Shown here: positions 18,153 through 26,705 of the stretch, piece by piece
Position numbering within the stretch: the first letter of the stretch is position 1
Layout of the letters: each line of letters starts with the position of its first letter
Source of the DNA: Streptococcus sanguinis
GTDB taxonomy: Bacteria > Bacillota > Bacilli > Lactobacillales > Streptococcaceae
Assembly (NCBI RefSeq): GCF_001078705.1
Contig: NZ_CDMW01000001.1
Location: 1,171,541 to 1,235,540, forward strand
DNA length: 64,000 nt
Direction of reading: 5' to 3'
Notes under the pieces: generated by a model
Databases searched by the model: none
Told to the model about the DNA's origin: nothing
The model's input: the letters and a program-made list of their open reading frames with translations, nothing else
Program-made: the position numbers and the translations under genes

Positions 18153-18948
18153 AGGTATCGGCGTTATCTTCGAAAACCTGTTTAGCAAATTCCTCCACCA
18201 GAGCATTAAACTTGGCTGGTTGGCATAGATTCGACGGATCAAACGAATCAGCAATGACAACATTTTGAACATGACTAAGATGTTCCTTAGTTGTTTTCAT
18301 CATTTGGACTAATTTTCCTGAAAAATCCCCCGCCAGCAAAAGTGTAGGAATCTTGCACTTATCCAAGGCAGCACGATAATCAATGGCTTCAATTGCCCTG
18401 CGCTGCAAAACAGACTCCTCAGGTCGTATCCGGTCGAATAAATCAACAAAATAGGAGCGAGCTAAAGGCCATCGTTTATAAATTGGCAAGGTTGATAGCT
18501 TCATAAACCATGAGTATTTCACCAAAGGAGCCGTAAGTTGAGCCAGAGAGTTCATCATTGGCGACAAATCCGTCGCACAAAAAGTATCGCACAAGAAAGC
18601 TCCCTTAAAGATTTGCGGATTTTGAGTCATGAGGTGCATGGTTAAGATACCGCCATAGGAAGTCCCTCCGATAATGGCTTGGCTGATACCTTCTTTTTCC
18701 AAAATCGCCAACACATCTTCTGCCTGTATATCTAGAACCTGATCCGCCTGACAAGTCAGCTGGCTTGATTGTCCATTTCCTCGTAAATCAGGCGCAATAA
18801 CCTGATAGCAACCTTTAAAAAAATCTATCTGAGGCTGAAACATGCCCGAGTCAGCACTCAGACCATGCAGGAGCACGAGCGTTTCTTTGTGACCTCGCCC
18901 TTCTATCCGATAGAATATCTTAGCATCAGTTCTTTCGATATGATCCAT
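18136..18948 (-). CDS. Alpha/beta hydrolase with apparently incomplete catalytic triad
   Basis: 270 residues with an alpha/beta hydrolase layout: LVLLHGLSADSGMF oxyanion loop near 24, VIAPDLRGNGQSS near 48, and nucleophile elbow GGTSYGGI near 92. The cap region follows (about 115-190). The acid position, usually in a GxxD loop, reads LLAGDFSGKLV. The place of the catalytic histidine, usually GHxSNxEQP, reads SFDPSNLCQP with Asp instead of His. The protein may therefore be a non-catalytic or altered member, although other residues could serve. It is 15 bases downstream of the Imm5-like gene on the same strand. Confidence 0.8.
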   Translation of the reverse strand: MDHIERTDAKIFYRIEGRGHKETLVLLHGLSADSGMFQPQIDFFKGCYQVIAPDLRGNGQSSQLTCQADQVLDIQAEDVLAILEKEGISQAIIGGTSYGGILTMHLMTQNPQIFKGAFLCDTFCATDLSPMMNSLAQLTAPLVKYSWFMKLSTLPIYKRWPLARSYFVDLFDRIRPEESVLQRRAIEAIDYRAALDKCKIPTLLLAGDFSGKLVQMMKTTKEHLSHVQNVVIADSFDPSNLCQPAKFNALVEEFAKQVFEDNADTSNPVD

Positions 18949-18963
18949 CCTATTGCCTCCATT

Positions 18964-19512
18964 CTACATCTTATTTATACTTTTTTGCCATTCTTTGGCC
19001 AATTCAATCTGTTGCTTTCTTTCTCTGACAACTGCTTGCATATCATCTGGACTCTGCAGATTCATTACTTTGACAGCATAATCCGCTGAGACAATGGCAT
19101 GACCTCGCATATGAGCTGTTGCGACCGCTTGGGCAAAGACACGCGCAGCATACTTGCTAACTGGTGATTTGGCTTGCTGCGGCAGCTTTTGAGCCAAGAA
19201 ACCAGCCTTCCTCAGCTCATAGGCAGAAACCTTGCCCGCAAGTCGGGCGTCAAACACTTCCTGAACTTGAGTCAAGATTTGCTGTTTTTTAAAATCGTCA
19301 CCAATATCTATCAAAGCTATAAAGCGAGTAGCATGTTCCATTGCCCATTGGGCAAGCTGCTTCTGAGGAAGCTGGACCAAGATTTGTTCCAGTTCCAATC
19401 TTTTCTGACCGTCATCAAGAATCTTTAGCTTGTAAGGACTGGGTAGACTCACTTGTCCATTCTCATAACACTCTCGTTCATGGGTGTTCCAAGCATAATC
19501 TTCTGACTTCAT
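18964..19512 (-). CDS. Imm5-like putative immunity protein
   Basis: 182 residues, predicted nearly all helical. The order of conserved pieces matches the putative immunity protein family Imm5 as I remember it: RLELEQILVQLPQKQLAQWA, a helix with Arg in ELRKAGFLAQKL, then VFAQAVATAHMRGHAIVSAD and YAVKVM near the C-terminus. Imm5 genes usually neighbour polymorphic toxins, but none is visible here. ATG at 19512 has a strong GGAGG; an upstream in-frame start lacks one. It is followed closely by the degenerate hydrolase gene. The family call is by pattern only. Confidence 0.6.
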   Translation of the reverse strand: MKSEDYAWNTHERECYENGQVSLPSPYKLKILDDGQKRLELEQILVQLPQKQLAQWAMEHATRFIALIDIGDDFKKQQILTQVQEVFDARLAGKVSAYELRKAGFLAQKLPQQAKSPVSKYAARVFAQAVATAHMRGHAIVSADYAVKVMNLQSPDDMQAVVRERKQQIELAKEWQKSINKM

Positions 19513-19611
19513 ATTTCCTCCGTTTCCACGCTTCTCGCTTATTTCATTAAAAAATAAGGTAGATAGTTCTCGCATAGACTCGAACTGCATCAATTCCCCT
19601 AAATTCAACTG

Positions 19612-19715
19612 CGCCTAACGGCTTGTTTCATTAAGGGCTTTGTACCCACGCTTTGCTGGGCATCAATTTCGCTAAGCTCACTTGAGAGCTGCGCACTCAG
19701 TTCGCTAAGAGAAAT
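19612..19715. repeat. Candidate small intergenic repeat element
   Basis: A 100-base stretch between the Imm5-like gene and the khpA terminator contains TTCGCTAAG twice (near 19667 and 19701) and short inverted pieces. It would translate on the minus strand as LSELSAQLSSELSEIDAQ but has no start or ribosome site. It has the look of a dispersed intergenic repeat, although only one copy is in this window. Confidence 0.3.
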
Positions 19716-19745
19716 AGAAAAAAAACGGGACATACTGGTCCCGTT
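19716..19745 (-). terminator. Terminator of rpsP-khpA
   Basis: AACGGGAC (19724-19731) pairs with GTCCCGTT (19738-19745). On the minus strand it is followed by eight or more Ts. It lies five bases after the khpA stop. Confidence 0.92.
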
Positions 19746-19749
19746 CTTC

Positions 19750-19989
19750 TTATTTCTCATCAATAACGATGCGAACTTTTTTGTATTCAGTTGGGACAGA
19801 GTAAACAATCGTCCTTATAGCGGAGATAGTACGACCTTTACGACCGATTACACGTCCAACATCACTCTGATCAAGATCCAGGTGATATTCTAAAAATTCA
19901 GGTGTATCCTCAATCTTGATAGTTAAGGCATCTGGCTGTGAAATCAAAGGTTTCACTATCGCAATAATTAGATTTTCAATCGTGTCCAT
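19750..19989 (-). CDS. khpA: KH-domain RNA-binding protein KhpA
   Basis: 79 residues, the full length of KhpA. The KH signature [18 protein letters not shown] (near residue 45) contains the GxxG loop (GRKG) that grips single-stranded RNA. KhpA pairs with KhpB/EloR in streptococci and affects cell elongation and division. It follows rpsP by 19 bases and shares its transcript and terminator. Confidence 0.95.
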   Translation of the reverse strand: MDTIENLIIAIVKPLISQPDALTIKIEDTPEFLEYHLDLDQSDVGRVIGRKGRTISAIRTIVYSVPTEYKKVRIVIDEK

Positions 19990-20008
19990 ATGTCAACCTA
20001 CGCTTCTA

Positions 20009-20281
20009 TTATTTAGAGTATTTTGAATCGTGGAATTTCTTCAATACGCCTTCTTTTGAAAGGATGTTGCGTACAGTATCAGAAGGTTGTGCACCATTAC
20101 CCAACCACTCAAGGATACGATCTTCCTTCAAAGTCACTTGGTTTTCAGCTACAAGTGGGTTGTAAGTACCAACTGTTTCGATGAAACGTCCGTCACGAGG
20201 TGAACGTGAGTCTGCAACATTGATACGGTAGAAAGGTTTTTTCTTAGAACCCATACGAGTCAAACGGATTTTTACTGCCAT
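20009..20281 (-). CDS. rpsP: 30S ribosomal protein S16
   Basis: 90 residues, normal length. It starts [20 protein letters not shown], then [20 protein letters not shown] and [20 protein letters not shown], the standard S16 blocks. It is needed for 30S body assembly. It is the first gene of a two-gene unit with khpA and has a strong promoter upstream. Confidence 0.98.
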   Translation of the reverse strand: MAVKIRLTRMGSKKKPFYRINVADSRSPRDGRFIETVGTYNPLVAENQVTLKEDRILEWLGNGAQPSDTVRNILSKEGVLKKFHDSKYSK

Positions 20282-20347
20282 TATTAAGGTCTCTTTTCTT
20301 TATTTTTTTCTTTTGGTGAAATAGCAAAGCTATTAAGCACATGTTCT

Positions 20348-20375
20348 ATTATAGCAGATTAAAAATAGCTGTCAA
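20348..20375 (-). promoter_or_regulatory. rpsP promoter
   Basis: On the minus strand TTGACA (20370-20375) and TATAAT (20348-20353) are spaced by 16 bases. The -35 box is one arm of an inverted repeat (TGTCAAG at 20370-20376 with CTTGACA at 20384-20390). Confidence 0.85.
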
Positions 20376-20457
20376 GTTTTTTTCTTGACAGAGTTAAAAA
20401 TTTTTTAGATTAGTCTCTCTTGTTTAAAAGAACAATAGTTTTTCATTTGCAGTCTCC

Positions 20458-21147
20458 TTATGGAACCAATAGTCTGATAATGTCGTCATAAGAATAAGCG
20501 GTATAGGTCGGTTGAAAAAGACTTTCATTTTCTAGCTGTTTGGGATTGTACCAGAGAGAGTCTAGTCCGGCATTATTAGCACCAGCAATATCTGCTGTCA
20601 AGGAGTCTCCAATCATCAAAGTCTGGGACAGATCAAAATCTGGTATCTGCTCTGCTATTTTTTCATAAAATAAAGCTTCAGGCTTCTGAGTCCCCATCTT
20701 TTCCGAGATAAAAATATGATTAAAATAAGGAGAAATGTCGGAATGGGCCATGCGGCCGCTCTGAATAGCCGTGATGCCATTGGTCGCTCCGTAAATCTCA
20801 TAATCAGCTGCGGTCAGACTGTCCAAAAGCTCGCTTGCACCAGCGTATGTTTGTCCTTGCTGAGCAATATGCTGCTGATAGAGAAGAGCCAACTCGGCCC
20901 CATCCTTCACAATGCCAAAATGGGCAAAAAGACGAGAAAAGCGAGTATTGACCAGCTCTGGCTTGGTGATTTTCCCCTGCTCCAGTTCCCGCCAAAGCCC
21001 CTTGTTCATGGGAATATAATAATCTTTGTAAGTCTGAATCTCCGTCACGCCCTGTTCCTTCAAAAACTGAGTCAGCGCAATATCTTCTGCCGTATCAAAA
21101 TCCAGCAACGTATGGTCAAGGTCGAAAAGTAGAAATTTGTATGACAA
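20458..21147 (-). CDS. YjjG-family HAD nucleotidase (pyrimidine 5'-nucleotidase type)
   Basis: 229 residues if begun at the TTG at 21147, which has AAAGGA seven bases upstream; the next upstream starts lack a ribosome site. Motifs of the haloacid-dehalogenase superfamily are visible: LLFDLDHTLLDFD (the nucleophile Asp), ATNGITAIQSGRM (motif II Thr), KPEALFYEKIA (motif III Lys) and MIGDSLTADIAGA (motif IV acids). The overall pattern fits YjjG-type nucleotidases that remove non-canonical pyrimidine nucleotides. It is monocistronic between the rpsP promoter and a terminator. Confidence 0.85.
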   Translation of the reverse strand: MSYKFLLFDLDHTLLDFDTAEDIALTQFLKEQGVTEIQTYKDYYIPMNKGLWRELEQGKITKPELVNTRFSRLFAHFGIVKDGAELALLYQQHIAQQGQTYAGASELLDSLTAADYEIYGATNGITAIQSGRMAHSDISPYFNHIFISEKMGTQKPEALFYEKIAEQIPDFDLSQTLMIGDSLTADIAGANNAGLDSLWYNPKQLENESLFQPTYTAYSYDDIIRLLVP

Positions 21148-21197
21148 GGTAGAAATCCTTTCTGCAACTGTAGTAGCTTCATTATACCACAATGCAT

Positions 21198-21230
21198 AAA
21201 AAACCAGCCGCTCAAAAATAAACGGCTGAT
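21198..21230 (-). terminator. Hairpin terminator upstream of the YjjG gene
   Basis: CAGCCG (21205-21210) pairs with CGGCTG (21223-21228). On the minus strand it ends in GGTTTTTT. It terminates transcription arriving from the papain-like and regulator genes. Confidence 0.7.
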
Positions 21231-21237
21231 TCTCATT

Positions 21238-21330
21238 CTATTTCACTACTGGAATCCAGACTTTCATTTGATAGTTTGGTGGCTCTTGTTTTGATTCTGC
21301 TGCATTCCCAAATCTTCGTTTTTCTCACTT
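21238..21330 (-). pseudogene. C-terminal relic of a second GyrI-like regulator
   Basis: The last about 30 codons of a lost gene survive: the minus strand reads PPNYQMKVWIPVVK followed by a stop at 21238-21240. The intact AraC-type regulator at 22314 ends SPDYQMELWIPVVK. Upstream of this tail no GyrI-like sequence remains; the papain-like gene occupies the space instead. It looks like the leftover 3' end of a duplicated or recombined regulator gene. Confidence 0.65.
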
Positions 21331-21333
21331 CTT

Positions 21334-22260
21334 CTACTCTTCTTTATAGTGAATACACAAATCTCTAAATTTACTATCTAGCGCAGCAATATCATACAAG
21401 ACTTCTGACAGTTTCTGATAATCTTCCTTGATACAAAATAGATGAGCTTGGCCGAACAACTTTGCTAAATTTGCTTTTAGTTCAGATCTGACCGTATCGT
21501 GGTCTTTTAAGAAGTTACTCATGTATAGATTTCTGATAGAAGCTAATTTGAAACTAAAGTATTGGTGAAGATGCTTTTGTTCTTCATTCAAGCCATTCTC
21601 CGCTACCGACTTAGCATATCTTGCAATCACATTCTCCTCGCCGTGCTCATATCGTTGCTTCATCAGTATAGATGTTTTCTGGTAAATCTCTTTGGAAGTT
21701 GGAGATTTGATTTTTTGGAAGTTTCCCCACATGGAGAAAGAACCTCTTTTATAGTCGATATTTTTAGCTTCCCAAGCTTTCGAAAATTCTGAGAAACTCA
21801 TTTTCATATAAGCAAAGCCTGCTGGATCATGGAAATAGATAAACTCATCATCTAGATCATAAACTGAAACAAAATGGTCCACCCCATACAAATGGATATG
21901 ATTGGGATTATAAGTCAGATAACCCATGTCCAAAGGGCCAAGAACAACTGGCCCGCTGAGCAAGAACTTACTTAAGATCTCTCTGATAGAGAGAAGATTC
22001 ACCGCATTTGGATCCTTTATATAGTATTCATCATATGTAAAACCCAGAATATCTAAAGAATGACTGATAGAACTGTCTGGCATCCCATTATCAAAGAAGA
22101 CTAAGGGGTGTTTTTCATCTTCCTTTATAATACTAGCACCATTTCCCATCACCATAATGGCTTCCAAAAACTCAGGGCGAACATCATAACCATACGAATG
22201 CAGCGCCATCGCAAGTGAATATGTATAACAAAGAGAAACATCCCCAAAATAAATCTGCAT
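21334..22260 (-). CDS. Papain-like (BtrH/C39-type) cysteine protein
   Basis: 308 residues from the ATG at 22260, which follows GAGGAGG. The N-terminal half has a papain-like Cys-His-Asp order: DVSLCYTYSLAMAL (Cys 11), GVDHFVSVYD (His near 129) and YFHDPAG (Asp near 145), as in C39-like peptidases and BtrH-type acyltransferases. The C-terminal half is helical and charged, resembling DUF4872-like extensions. It might cleave a peptide or transfer an acyl group; no substrate or exporter lies nearby. It sits between an AraC-type regulator and the relic of a similar regulator. Confidence 0.65.
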   Translation of the reverse strand: MQIYFGDVSLCYTYSLAMALHSYGYDVRPEFLEAIMVMGNGASIIKEDEKHPLVFFDNGMPDSSISHSLDILGFTYDEYYIKDPNAVNLLSIREILSKFLLSGPVVLGPLDMGYLTYNPNHIHLYGVDHFVSVYDLDDEFIYFHDPAGFAYMKMSFSEFSKAWEAKNIDYKRGSFSMWGNFQKIKSPTSKEIYQKTSILMKQRYEHGEENVIARYAKSVAENGLNEEQKHLHQYFSFKLASIRNLYMSNFLKDHDTVRSELKANLAKLFGQAHLFCIKEDYQKLSEVLYDIAALDSKFRDLCIHYKEE

Positions 22261-22313
22261 AGCATCATCCTCCTCTGTAATCGACACCTAAAAAATGACT
22301 TGCAATCACCATT

Positions 22314-23159
22314 CTATTTCACCACTGGTATCCAGAGTTCCATTTGATAGTCTGGGGAGGACATATCACCCTCGGTGTAGACTTCAAAATCTGGTGCTCC
22401 TGAGTGACGATAGCCAGTTTCTGGAAAAAAGACTTCCAAGACATATTTCCAAGCATGGTGGATGCTGGCTGGTATAGCCCCTTTGACTGGTACGATGGCA
22501 TATTCAGCTTCTGCGATTTCTTTGATTAACAGACCTAGTTCTTCTGCTTTGGCTTTATCCGTCACATCATAAGCGGCCATATAATTGATGATTTCGCCTT
22601 CTTTAACATCCGAGCAGACACCAAAGGATTGGCCACTGCCCATACTTTCCAGGATTTCAAAGCTGTAATTGGCATAGAGCTTCTCCCATGCAGACGGGCA
22701 CTGGCTATTATCAATAGCTTCCAATAGGACGCCTGCTACGGTAAAAGCAGGTTTCTTTTGAATCTTGATATCCATGTTCTTTCCTCCTGTAATCTTTAAG
22801 GATAATTGAAGTCTAGGAAAGACGCGATAAGGTTTTCCATTTCGAACTTCTGAGGGAGTCGCACCATGGAATTTCTTGAAGGCTGCGCTGAAAGCATCCG
22901 CAGAGTCATAGCCGTATTTCATCGCTATGTCAATGACTTTCTCAGAGCTTTCCTGCAAGTCTGTCACAGCTTCTGACAACCTGCGATTGCGTAAGTATTC
23001 TGCTAAAGTAATATCTGCCAAGATAGAAAAGAGCCTGCTAAAGAGAGCATAAGAATAGCCAGATAGCTGCTGAAATTTCTGCAAATCCACTTCTGCGTCC
23101 AACTTACTTTCCAGATATTCCATGGTTCGATTGAATTGATGCATCATATTCTTTTTCAC
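22314..23159 (-). CDS. AraC-family transcriptional regulator with GyrI-like ligand domain
   Basis: 281 residues. The N-terminal AraC DNA-binding domain (about 8-107) has two helix-turn-helix units: FQQLSGYSYALFSRLFS and VIDIAMKYGYDSADAFSAAF, ending in GATPSEVRNG. The C-terminal GyrI/SOUL-like effector domain starts near 128 (MDIKIQKKPAFTVAGVLLEA) and ends YQMELWIPVVK. Such regulators sense hydrophobic small molecules and often control neighbouring detoxification genes. The papain-like gene lies 53 bases downstream on the same strand and may be its target. Confidence 0.88.
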   Translation of the reverse strand: MKKNMMHQFNRTMEYLESKLDAEVDLQKFQQLSGYSYALFSRLFSILADITLAEYLRNRRLSEAVTDLQESSEKVIDIAMKYGYDSADAFSAAFKKFHGATPSEVRNGKPYRVFPRLQLSLKITGGKNMDIKIQKKPAFTVAGVLLEAIDNSQCPSAWEKLYANYSFEILESMGSGQSFGVCSDVKEGEIINYMAAYDVTDKAKAEELGLLIKEIAEAEYAIVPVKGAIPASIHHAWKYVLEVFFPETGYRHSGAPDFEVYTEGDMSSPDYQMELWIPVVK

Positions 23160-23343
23160 CTCACAAAAGATACTAAGGCCCTTAAAAGCAAAGTGAAAAT
23201 AGGAAAATGACGGAGGGGCTCCTGCTCCGAGAAAATTTTGTCTTTTTCACACAGCTTCTAGGCCATGTTCAATTCTAACTATAGTCTAACAGATCTAAGA
23301 TACTTCCGCCCTAGAATTTTTGTACAAGATTTAGAGGGGGATT

Positions 23344-23838
23344 CTACAACCTATCCCGCAGCTTCTCCACAAAGAGATAAGCCGCAGGACAGGTCAGGGT
23401 ATTTTTGATTGTCAGATGATTAATCTGATGAATCTTCTTGCGGTCTGTATGGGGAAATTCTCGGCAAGCCTTAGGACGGACATCGTAGATCGAACAGAGA
23501 TTGTCTCCACCTAAAAAAGGACAAGGCATGGCCTTGAAAACCTTGTCACCGTCTTCGTCTACCTGTAGAAATTCCTCTTCAAAAGCTGGCAGCTTCATCT
23601 TGAAATACTTGGCAATTCGGACTATATCGGCTTCCTTAAAGTCTGGTCCCAGTGTCTTACAGCAATTGGCACAGGCTATACAGTCAATCTCTTCAAAAAC
23701 CTCATCATGAATTTGCTGGGCAATTTTATCTAGGTTTTTTGGTGGCTTTTTCTTGAGACTGGCTAAAAATTTTCGATGCTCTTTCTGCTTTTGCAGGGCT
23801 AGCTGATGGTATTTTTCAAGGTCAATTTCTTGAGTCAT
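23344..23838 (-). CDS. YkgJ-family cysteine-cluster protein
   Basis: 164 residues with the Fe/Zn-binding cysteine pattern of the YkgJ/CxxCxxCC family: CIACANCCKTLG near residue 56, then CPFLGGDNLCSIYDVRPKAC near 110. The N-terminus is a charged helix with many lysines. A metal cluster is likely; the biological role of the family is unresolved. No operon partner: the next gene upstream lies about 170 bases away across a terminator. Confidence 0.85.
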   Translation of the reverse strand: MTQEIDLEKYHQLALQKQKEHRKFLASLKKKPPKNLDKIAQQIHDEVFEEIDCIACANCCKTLGPDFKEADIVRIAKYFKMKLPAFEEEFLQVDEDGDKVFKAMPCPFLGGDNLCSIYDVRPKACREFPHTDRKKIHQINHLTIKNTLTCPAAYLFVEKLRDRL

Positions 23839-23933
23839 ATATTTTTCTTTCTGTATTCAAATTGTTTTAATTATATCATAAAATGAGCGCTCTTAAATGT
23901 CATCAAAACCCAAAAATATGACATATTCCACCT

Positions 23934-23965
23934 CACAAAAAAATCTGAGAACCAGTCCCAGATTT
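23934..23965 (-). terminator. Terminator after the lipoprotein gene at 24006
   Basis: AAATCTG (23941-23947) pairs with CAGATTT (23959-23965). On the minus strand the stem runs into seven Ts. Confidence 0.8.
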
Positions 23966-24005
23966 GCTTTTTATAAACTTAGAGAGTTATCATCAAATGC
24001 TATCG

Positions 24006-24644
24006 CTAAATGCTTTTTCCGCCGTCTTTGCTAGCGCTCCAAGTTTCTTCGATATAGGGGATAAACTCATACAGAGTATCTTCATCGCCTTCAAAGGACA
24101 TCATATAGACCTTATCGCCTTGTTTGAAGACCCAAACCGTTAGGTTTTGAGTGGATTTTAAAACAACATTAATCTGAAAAGCTTCATTGCCGGCTACAGT
24201 ACTCTTTGCACCCCAAAAGTCATCGACTTCCTTATTATCCTTCCAATGGTAAGCAATACGTTGGGCAATGGTTTCAGCGTTGAATTCTTCACCTTCTCCA
24301 ATGTTAGCTTTTTCTTTTGTATAAGCGTTCATCGTGACAATGTTATAGCCACTTCCATCCGTATACTGGACGCTGTCGCCACCATCTACGTCTGTAAACT
24401 TAATCCAATTATCAGGAATACTGATATAGCCATAATCATCAGAGCCGACGCGCATAGTACCAGTTGTCTTTGACGAATCTTTTTCTCTACGACTGCTGCT
24501 GCTTGTATCGCTGTCATCTCTCAGGGAAACCCGACTGGAAGAATCAGATGGTTTCCGACTGCTATAGCTCTTGATAAGGCTACAGGAAGACAGAGAAAGG
24601 CCGGCTAAGATTATCAGGGAGAGCAGAAAGTACTTCTTTTTCAT
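24006..24644 (-). CDS. Lipoprotein, function unknown
   Basis: 212 residues. Signal sequence MKKKYFLLSLIILAGLSLSS with a cysteine at about position 21 (LSSC lipobox) marks a membrane-anchored lipoprotein. A Ser/Arg/Asp-rich linker (about 22-60) leads to a globular domain of about 150 residues: YGYISIPDNWIKFTDVDGGD, then YNIVTMNAYTKEKA and DKVYMMSFEGDEDTLYEFI. The beta-rich domain recalls the PsbP/MOG1-like fold seen in other streptococcal lipoproteins, but this is a guess. It has its own terminator. Confidence 0.82.
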   Translation of the reverse strand: MKKKYFLLSLIILAGLSLSSCSLIKSYSSRKPSDSSSRVSLRDDSDTSSSSRREKDSSKTTGTMRVGSDDYGYISIPDNWIKFTDVDGGDSVQYTDGSGYNIVTMNAYTKEKANIGEGEEFNAETIAQRIAYHWKDNKEVDDFWGAKSTVAGNEAFQINVVLKSTQNLTVWVFKQGDKVYMMSFEGDEDTLYEFIPYIEETWSASKDGGKSI

Positions 24645-24759
24645 GGCGGAACTCCTTTTACAGGCTAGATTGAATGATATCTATATTCTACCACATTTTT
24701 TAGTTTACTAAAAATCTTTACCGTGAGATTTGATACAAAAAATAGTAAGCAGTAGACCA

Positions 24760-26583
24760 CTATTCCTCATCCATACTCAGGACGCTGAGGAAGGCTTCTT
24801 GTGGGACTTCGACAGAGCCGATAGCTTTCATCCGTTTTTTACCGGCTTTTTGTTTTTCCAGGAGTTTGCGCTTCCGAGAAACGTCACCACCATAACACTT
24901 GGCCAAGACATTTTTACGCAGAGCCTTGATGTCTGTCCGAGCCAAGATTTTCTGACCGATAGCAGCCTGAATGGGTACTTCAAACTGCTGACGAGGAATG
25001 ATTTTCTTGAGCTTGTCTACAATCAGCTTACCACGCTCATAGGCAAATTCCTTATGAACGATAAAGCTAAGGGCATCAACCTTGTCGCCATTGAGGAGAA
25101 TATCCATCTTAACCAGCTTGGACGAGCGATACTCAGAAATTTCGTAGTCAAAGCTCGCATAGCCACGAGTAGAGGACTTGAGCTTGTCAAAAAAGTCAAA
25201 GACAATTTCAGCAAGCGGGATTTGATAGATGACATTGACCCGATTATCATCGATATAATCCATGGTCACAAAGTCACCACGCTTGCGCTGAGCTAACTCC
25301 ATCACTGCTCCGACAAATTCCTGAGGCACCATAATCTGCGCCTTGACATAAGGCTCTTCAATAGAATCAATCTTAGTCGGGTCTGGAAATTCGCTCGGAT
25401 TGGACACATCAATTGAAGCACCATCTGTCATATTGACCTTATAGATAACTGACGGCGCCGTCATAATCAGATCAATATTAAACTCGCGCTCCAAACGCTC
25501 CTGAATAACATCCATGTGCAGCAAGCCCAGGAATCCACAACGGAATCCAAAACCAAGAGCTTGTGATGTTTCTGGTTCAAACTGCAGACTGGCGTCGTTT
25601 AGCTGGAGCTTTTCCAGCGCCTCACGCAGGTCATTGTATTTATTGGACTCAATCGGATATAGACCAGCGAAGACCATAGGATTCATCTGCTTGTAGCCAG
25701 CTAGTGGCTCTGCAGCTGGATTGTCGGCCAAGGTCACTGTATCCCCGACCCGAGTATCCTGTACAGTCTTGATAGATGCTGCGATATAGCCAACATCCCC
25801 TGTCGCTAGGAAATCGCGGCCAATGGCTTTCGGAGTAAAGATGCCGACCTCAGTCACATCAAAGGTCTTGCCATTGCTCATGAGCTGAATGGTATCTCCA
25901 GGCTTGACCACACCGTCCATAACCCGCACTTGCAGGATTACCCCACGATAGGCGTCATAGACCGAGTCAAAAATCAAGGCTTTGAGCGGTGCTTTAACAT
26001 TTCCAGTCGGAGCTGGAACTTTTTCTACTATCTGTTCGAGGATTTCTTCAATTCCAATGCCAGCTTTGGCAGAAGCTAACACAGCTTCGCTAGCATCCAG
26101 TCCGATCACGTCTTCAATTTCTGCCCGCACCCGCTCTGGGTCCGCAGCTGGCAGATCAATCTTATTGATAACTGGCAGGATTTCCAAGTCATTGTCCAGC
26201 GCTAGATAGACATTAGCCAAGGTCTGAGCCTCAATCCCCTGAGCTGCATCCACGACTAGAATAGCCCCTTCACAGGCCGCTAACGAGCGCGATACTTCAT
26301 AGGTAAAGTCCACGTGCCCCGGTGTGTCTATCAAGTGAAAAATATAAGTTTCCCCATCTTTTGCAGTATAATTCAGCTCGATAGCATTGAGCTTAATGGT
26401 GATACCGCGCTCCCGCTCCAAGTCCATGCTGTCCAAGAGTTGGGCCTGCATTTCCCGGCTGGAGACCGTCTCAGTCGCCTCCAAAATCCGGTCAGCCAAG
26501 GTTGATTTTCCGTGGTCGATGTGGGCAATGATGGAGAAATTGCGAATCTTCTCCTGACGTTTTTTCAAATCTTCTAAATTCAT
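24760..26583 (-). CDS. lepA: Elongation factor 4 (LepA GTPase)
   Basis: 607 residues, standard length. P-loop [15 protein letters not shown], switch [18 protein letters not shown] and the G4 motif NKIDLP mark the GTPase domain. The EF-G-like domains follow, and the LepA-specific C-terminal domain carries [19 protein letters not shown]. It acts on ribosomes under stress by back-translocation or in late initiation. ATG at 26583 is preferred because AAAAGGA lies eight bases upstream; the ATG three codons earlier is too close to it. It is divergent from the HAD phosphatase gene. Confidence 0.97.
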   Translation of the reverse strand: MNLEDLKKRQEKIRNFSIIAHIDHGKSTLADRILEATETVSSREMQAQLLDSMDLERERGITIKLNAIELNYTAKDGETYIFHLIDTPGHVDFTYEVSRSLAACEGAILVVDAAQGIEAQTLANVYLALDNDLEILPVINKIDLPAADPERVRAEIEDVIGLDASEAVLASAKAGIGIEEILEQIVEKVPAPTGNVKAPLKALIFDSVYDAYRGVILQVRVMDGVVKPGDTIQLMSNGKTFDVTEVGIFTPKAIGRDFLATGDVGYIAASIKTVQDTRVGDTVTLADNPAAEPLAGYKQMNPMVFAGLYPIESNKYNDLREALEKLQLNDASLQFEPETSQALGFGFRCGFLGLLHMDVIQERLEREFNIDLIMTAPSVIYKVNMTDGASIDVSNPSEFPDPTKIDSIEEPYVKAQIMVPQEFVGAVMELAQRKRGDFVTMDYIDDNRVNVIYQIPLAEIVFDFFDKLKSSTRGYASFDYEISEYRSSKLVKMDILLNGDKVDALSFIVHKEFAYERGKLIVDKLKKIIPRQQFEVPIQAAIGQKILARTDIKALRKNVLAKCYGGDVSRKRKLLEKQKAGKKRMKAIGSVEVPQEAFLSVLSMDEE

Positions 26584-26705
26584 TTTTCTCATCCTTTTAG
26601 GGTATTCTATTTATTATAACACAAGACCAGTGATTTTTCCTATAGACTCGGACTTTCTCTGTAAATTATGCTATACTAGTCAGAGAATAATTTTGGAGAC
26701 ACTTT

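Noticed and set aside
19605-19808. Minus-strand frame of 67 codons across the khpA terminator
   Set aside because: It runs through the terminator and overlaps khpA in another frame; no start signal. Kept only as a possible intergenic repeat.
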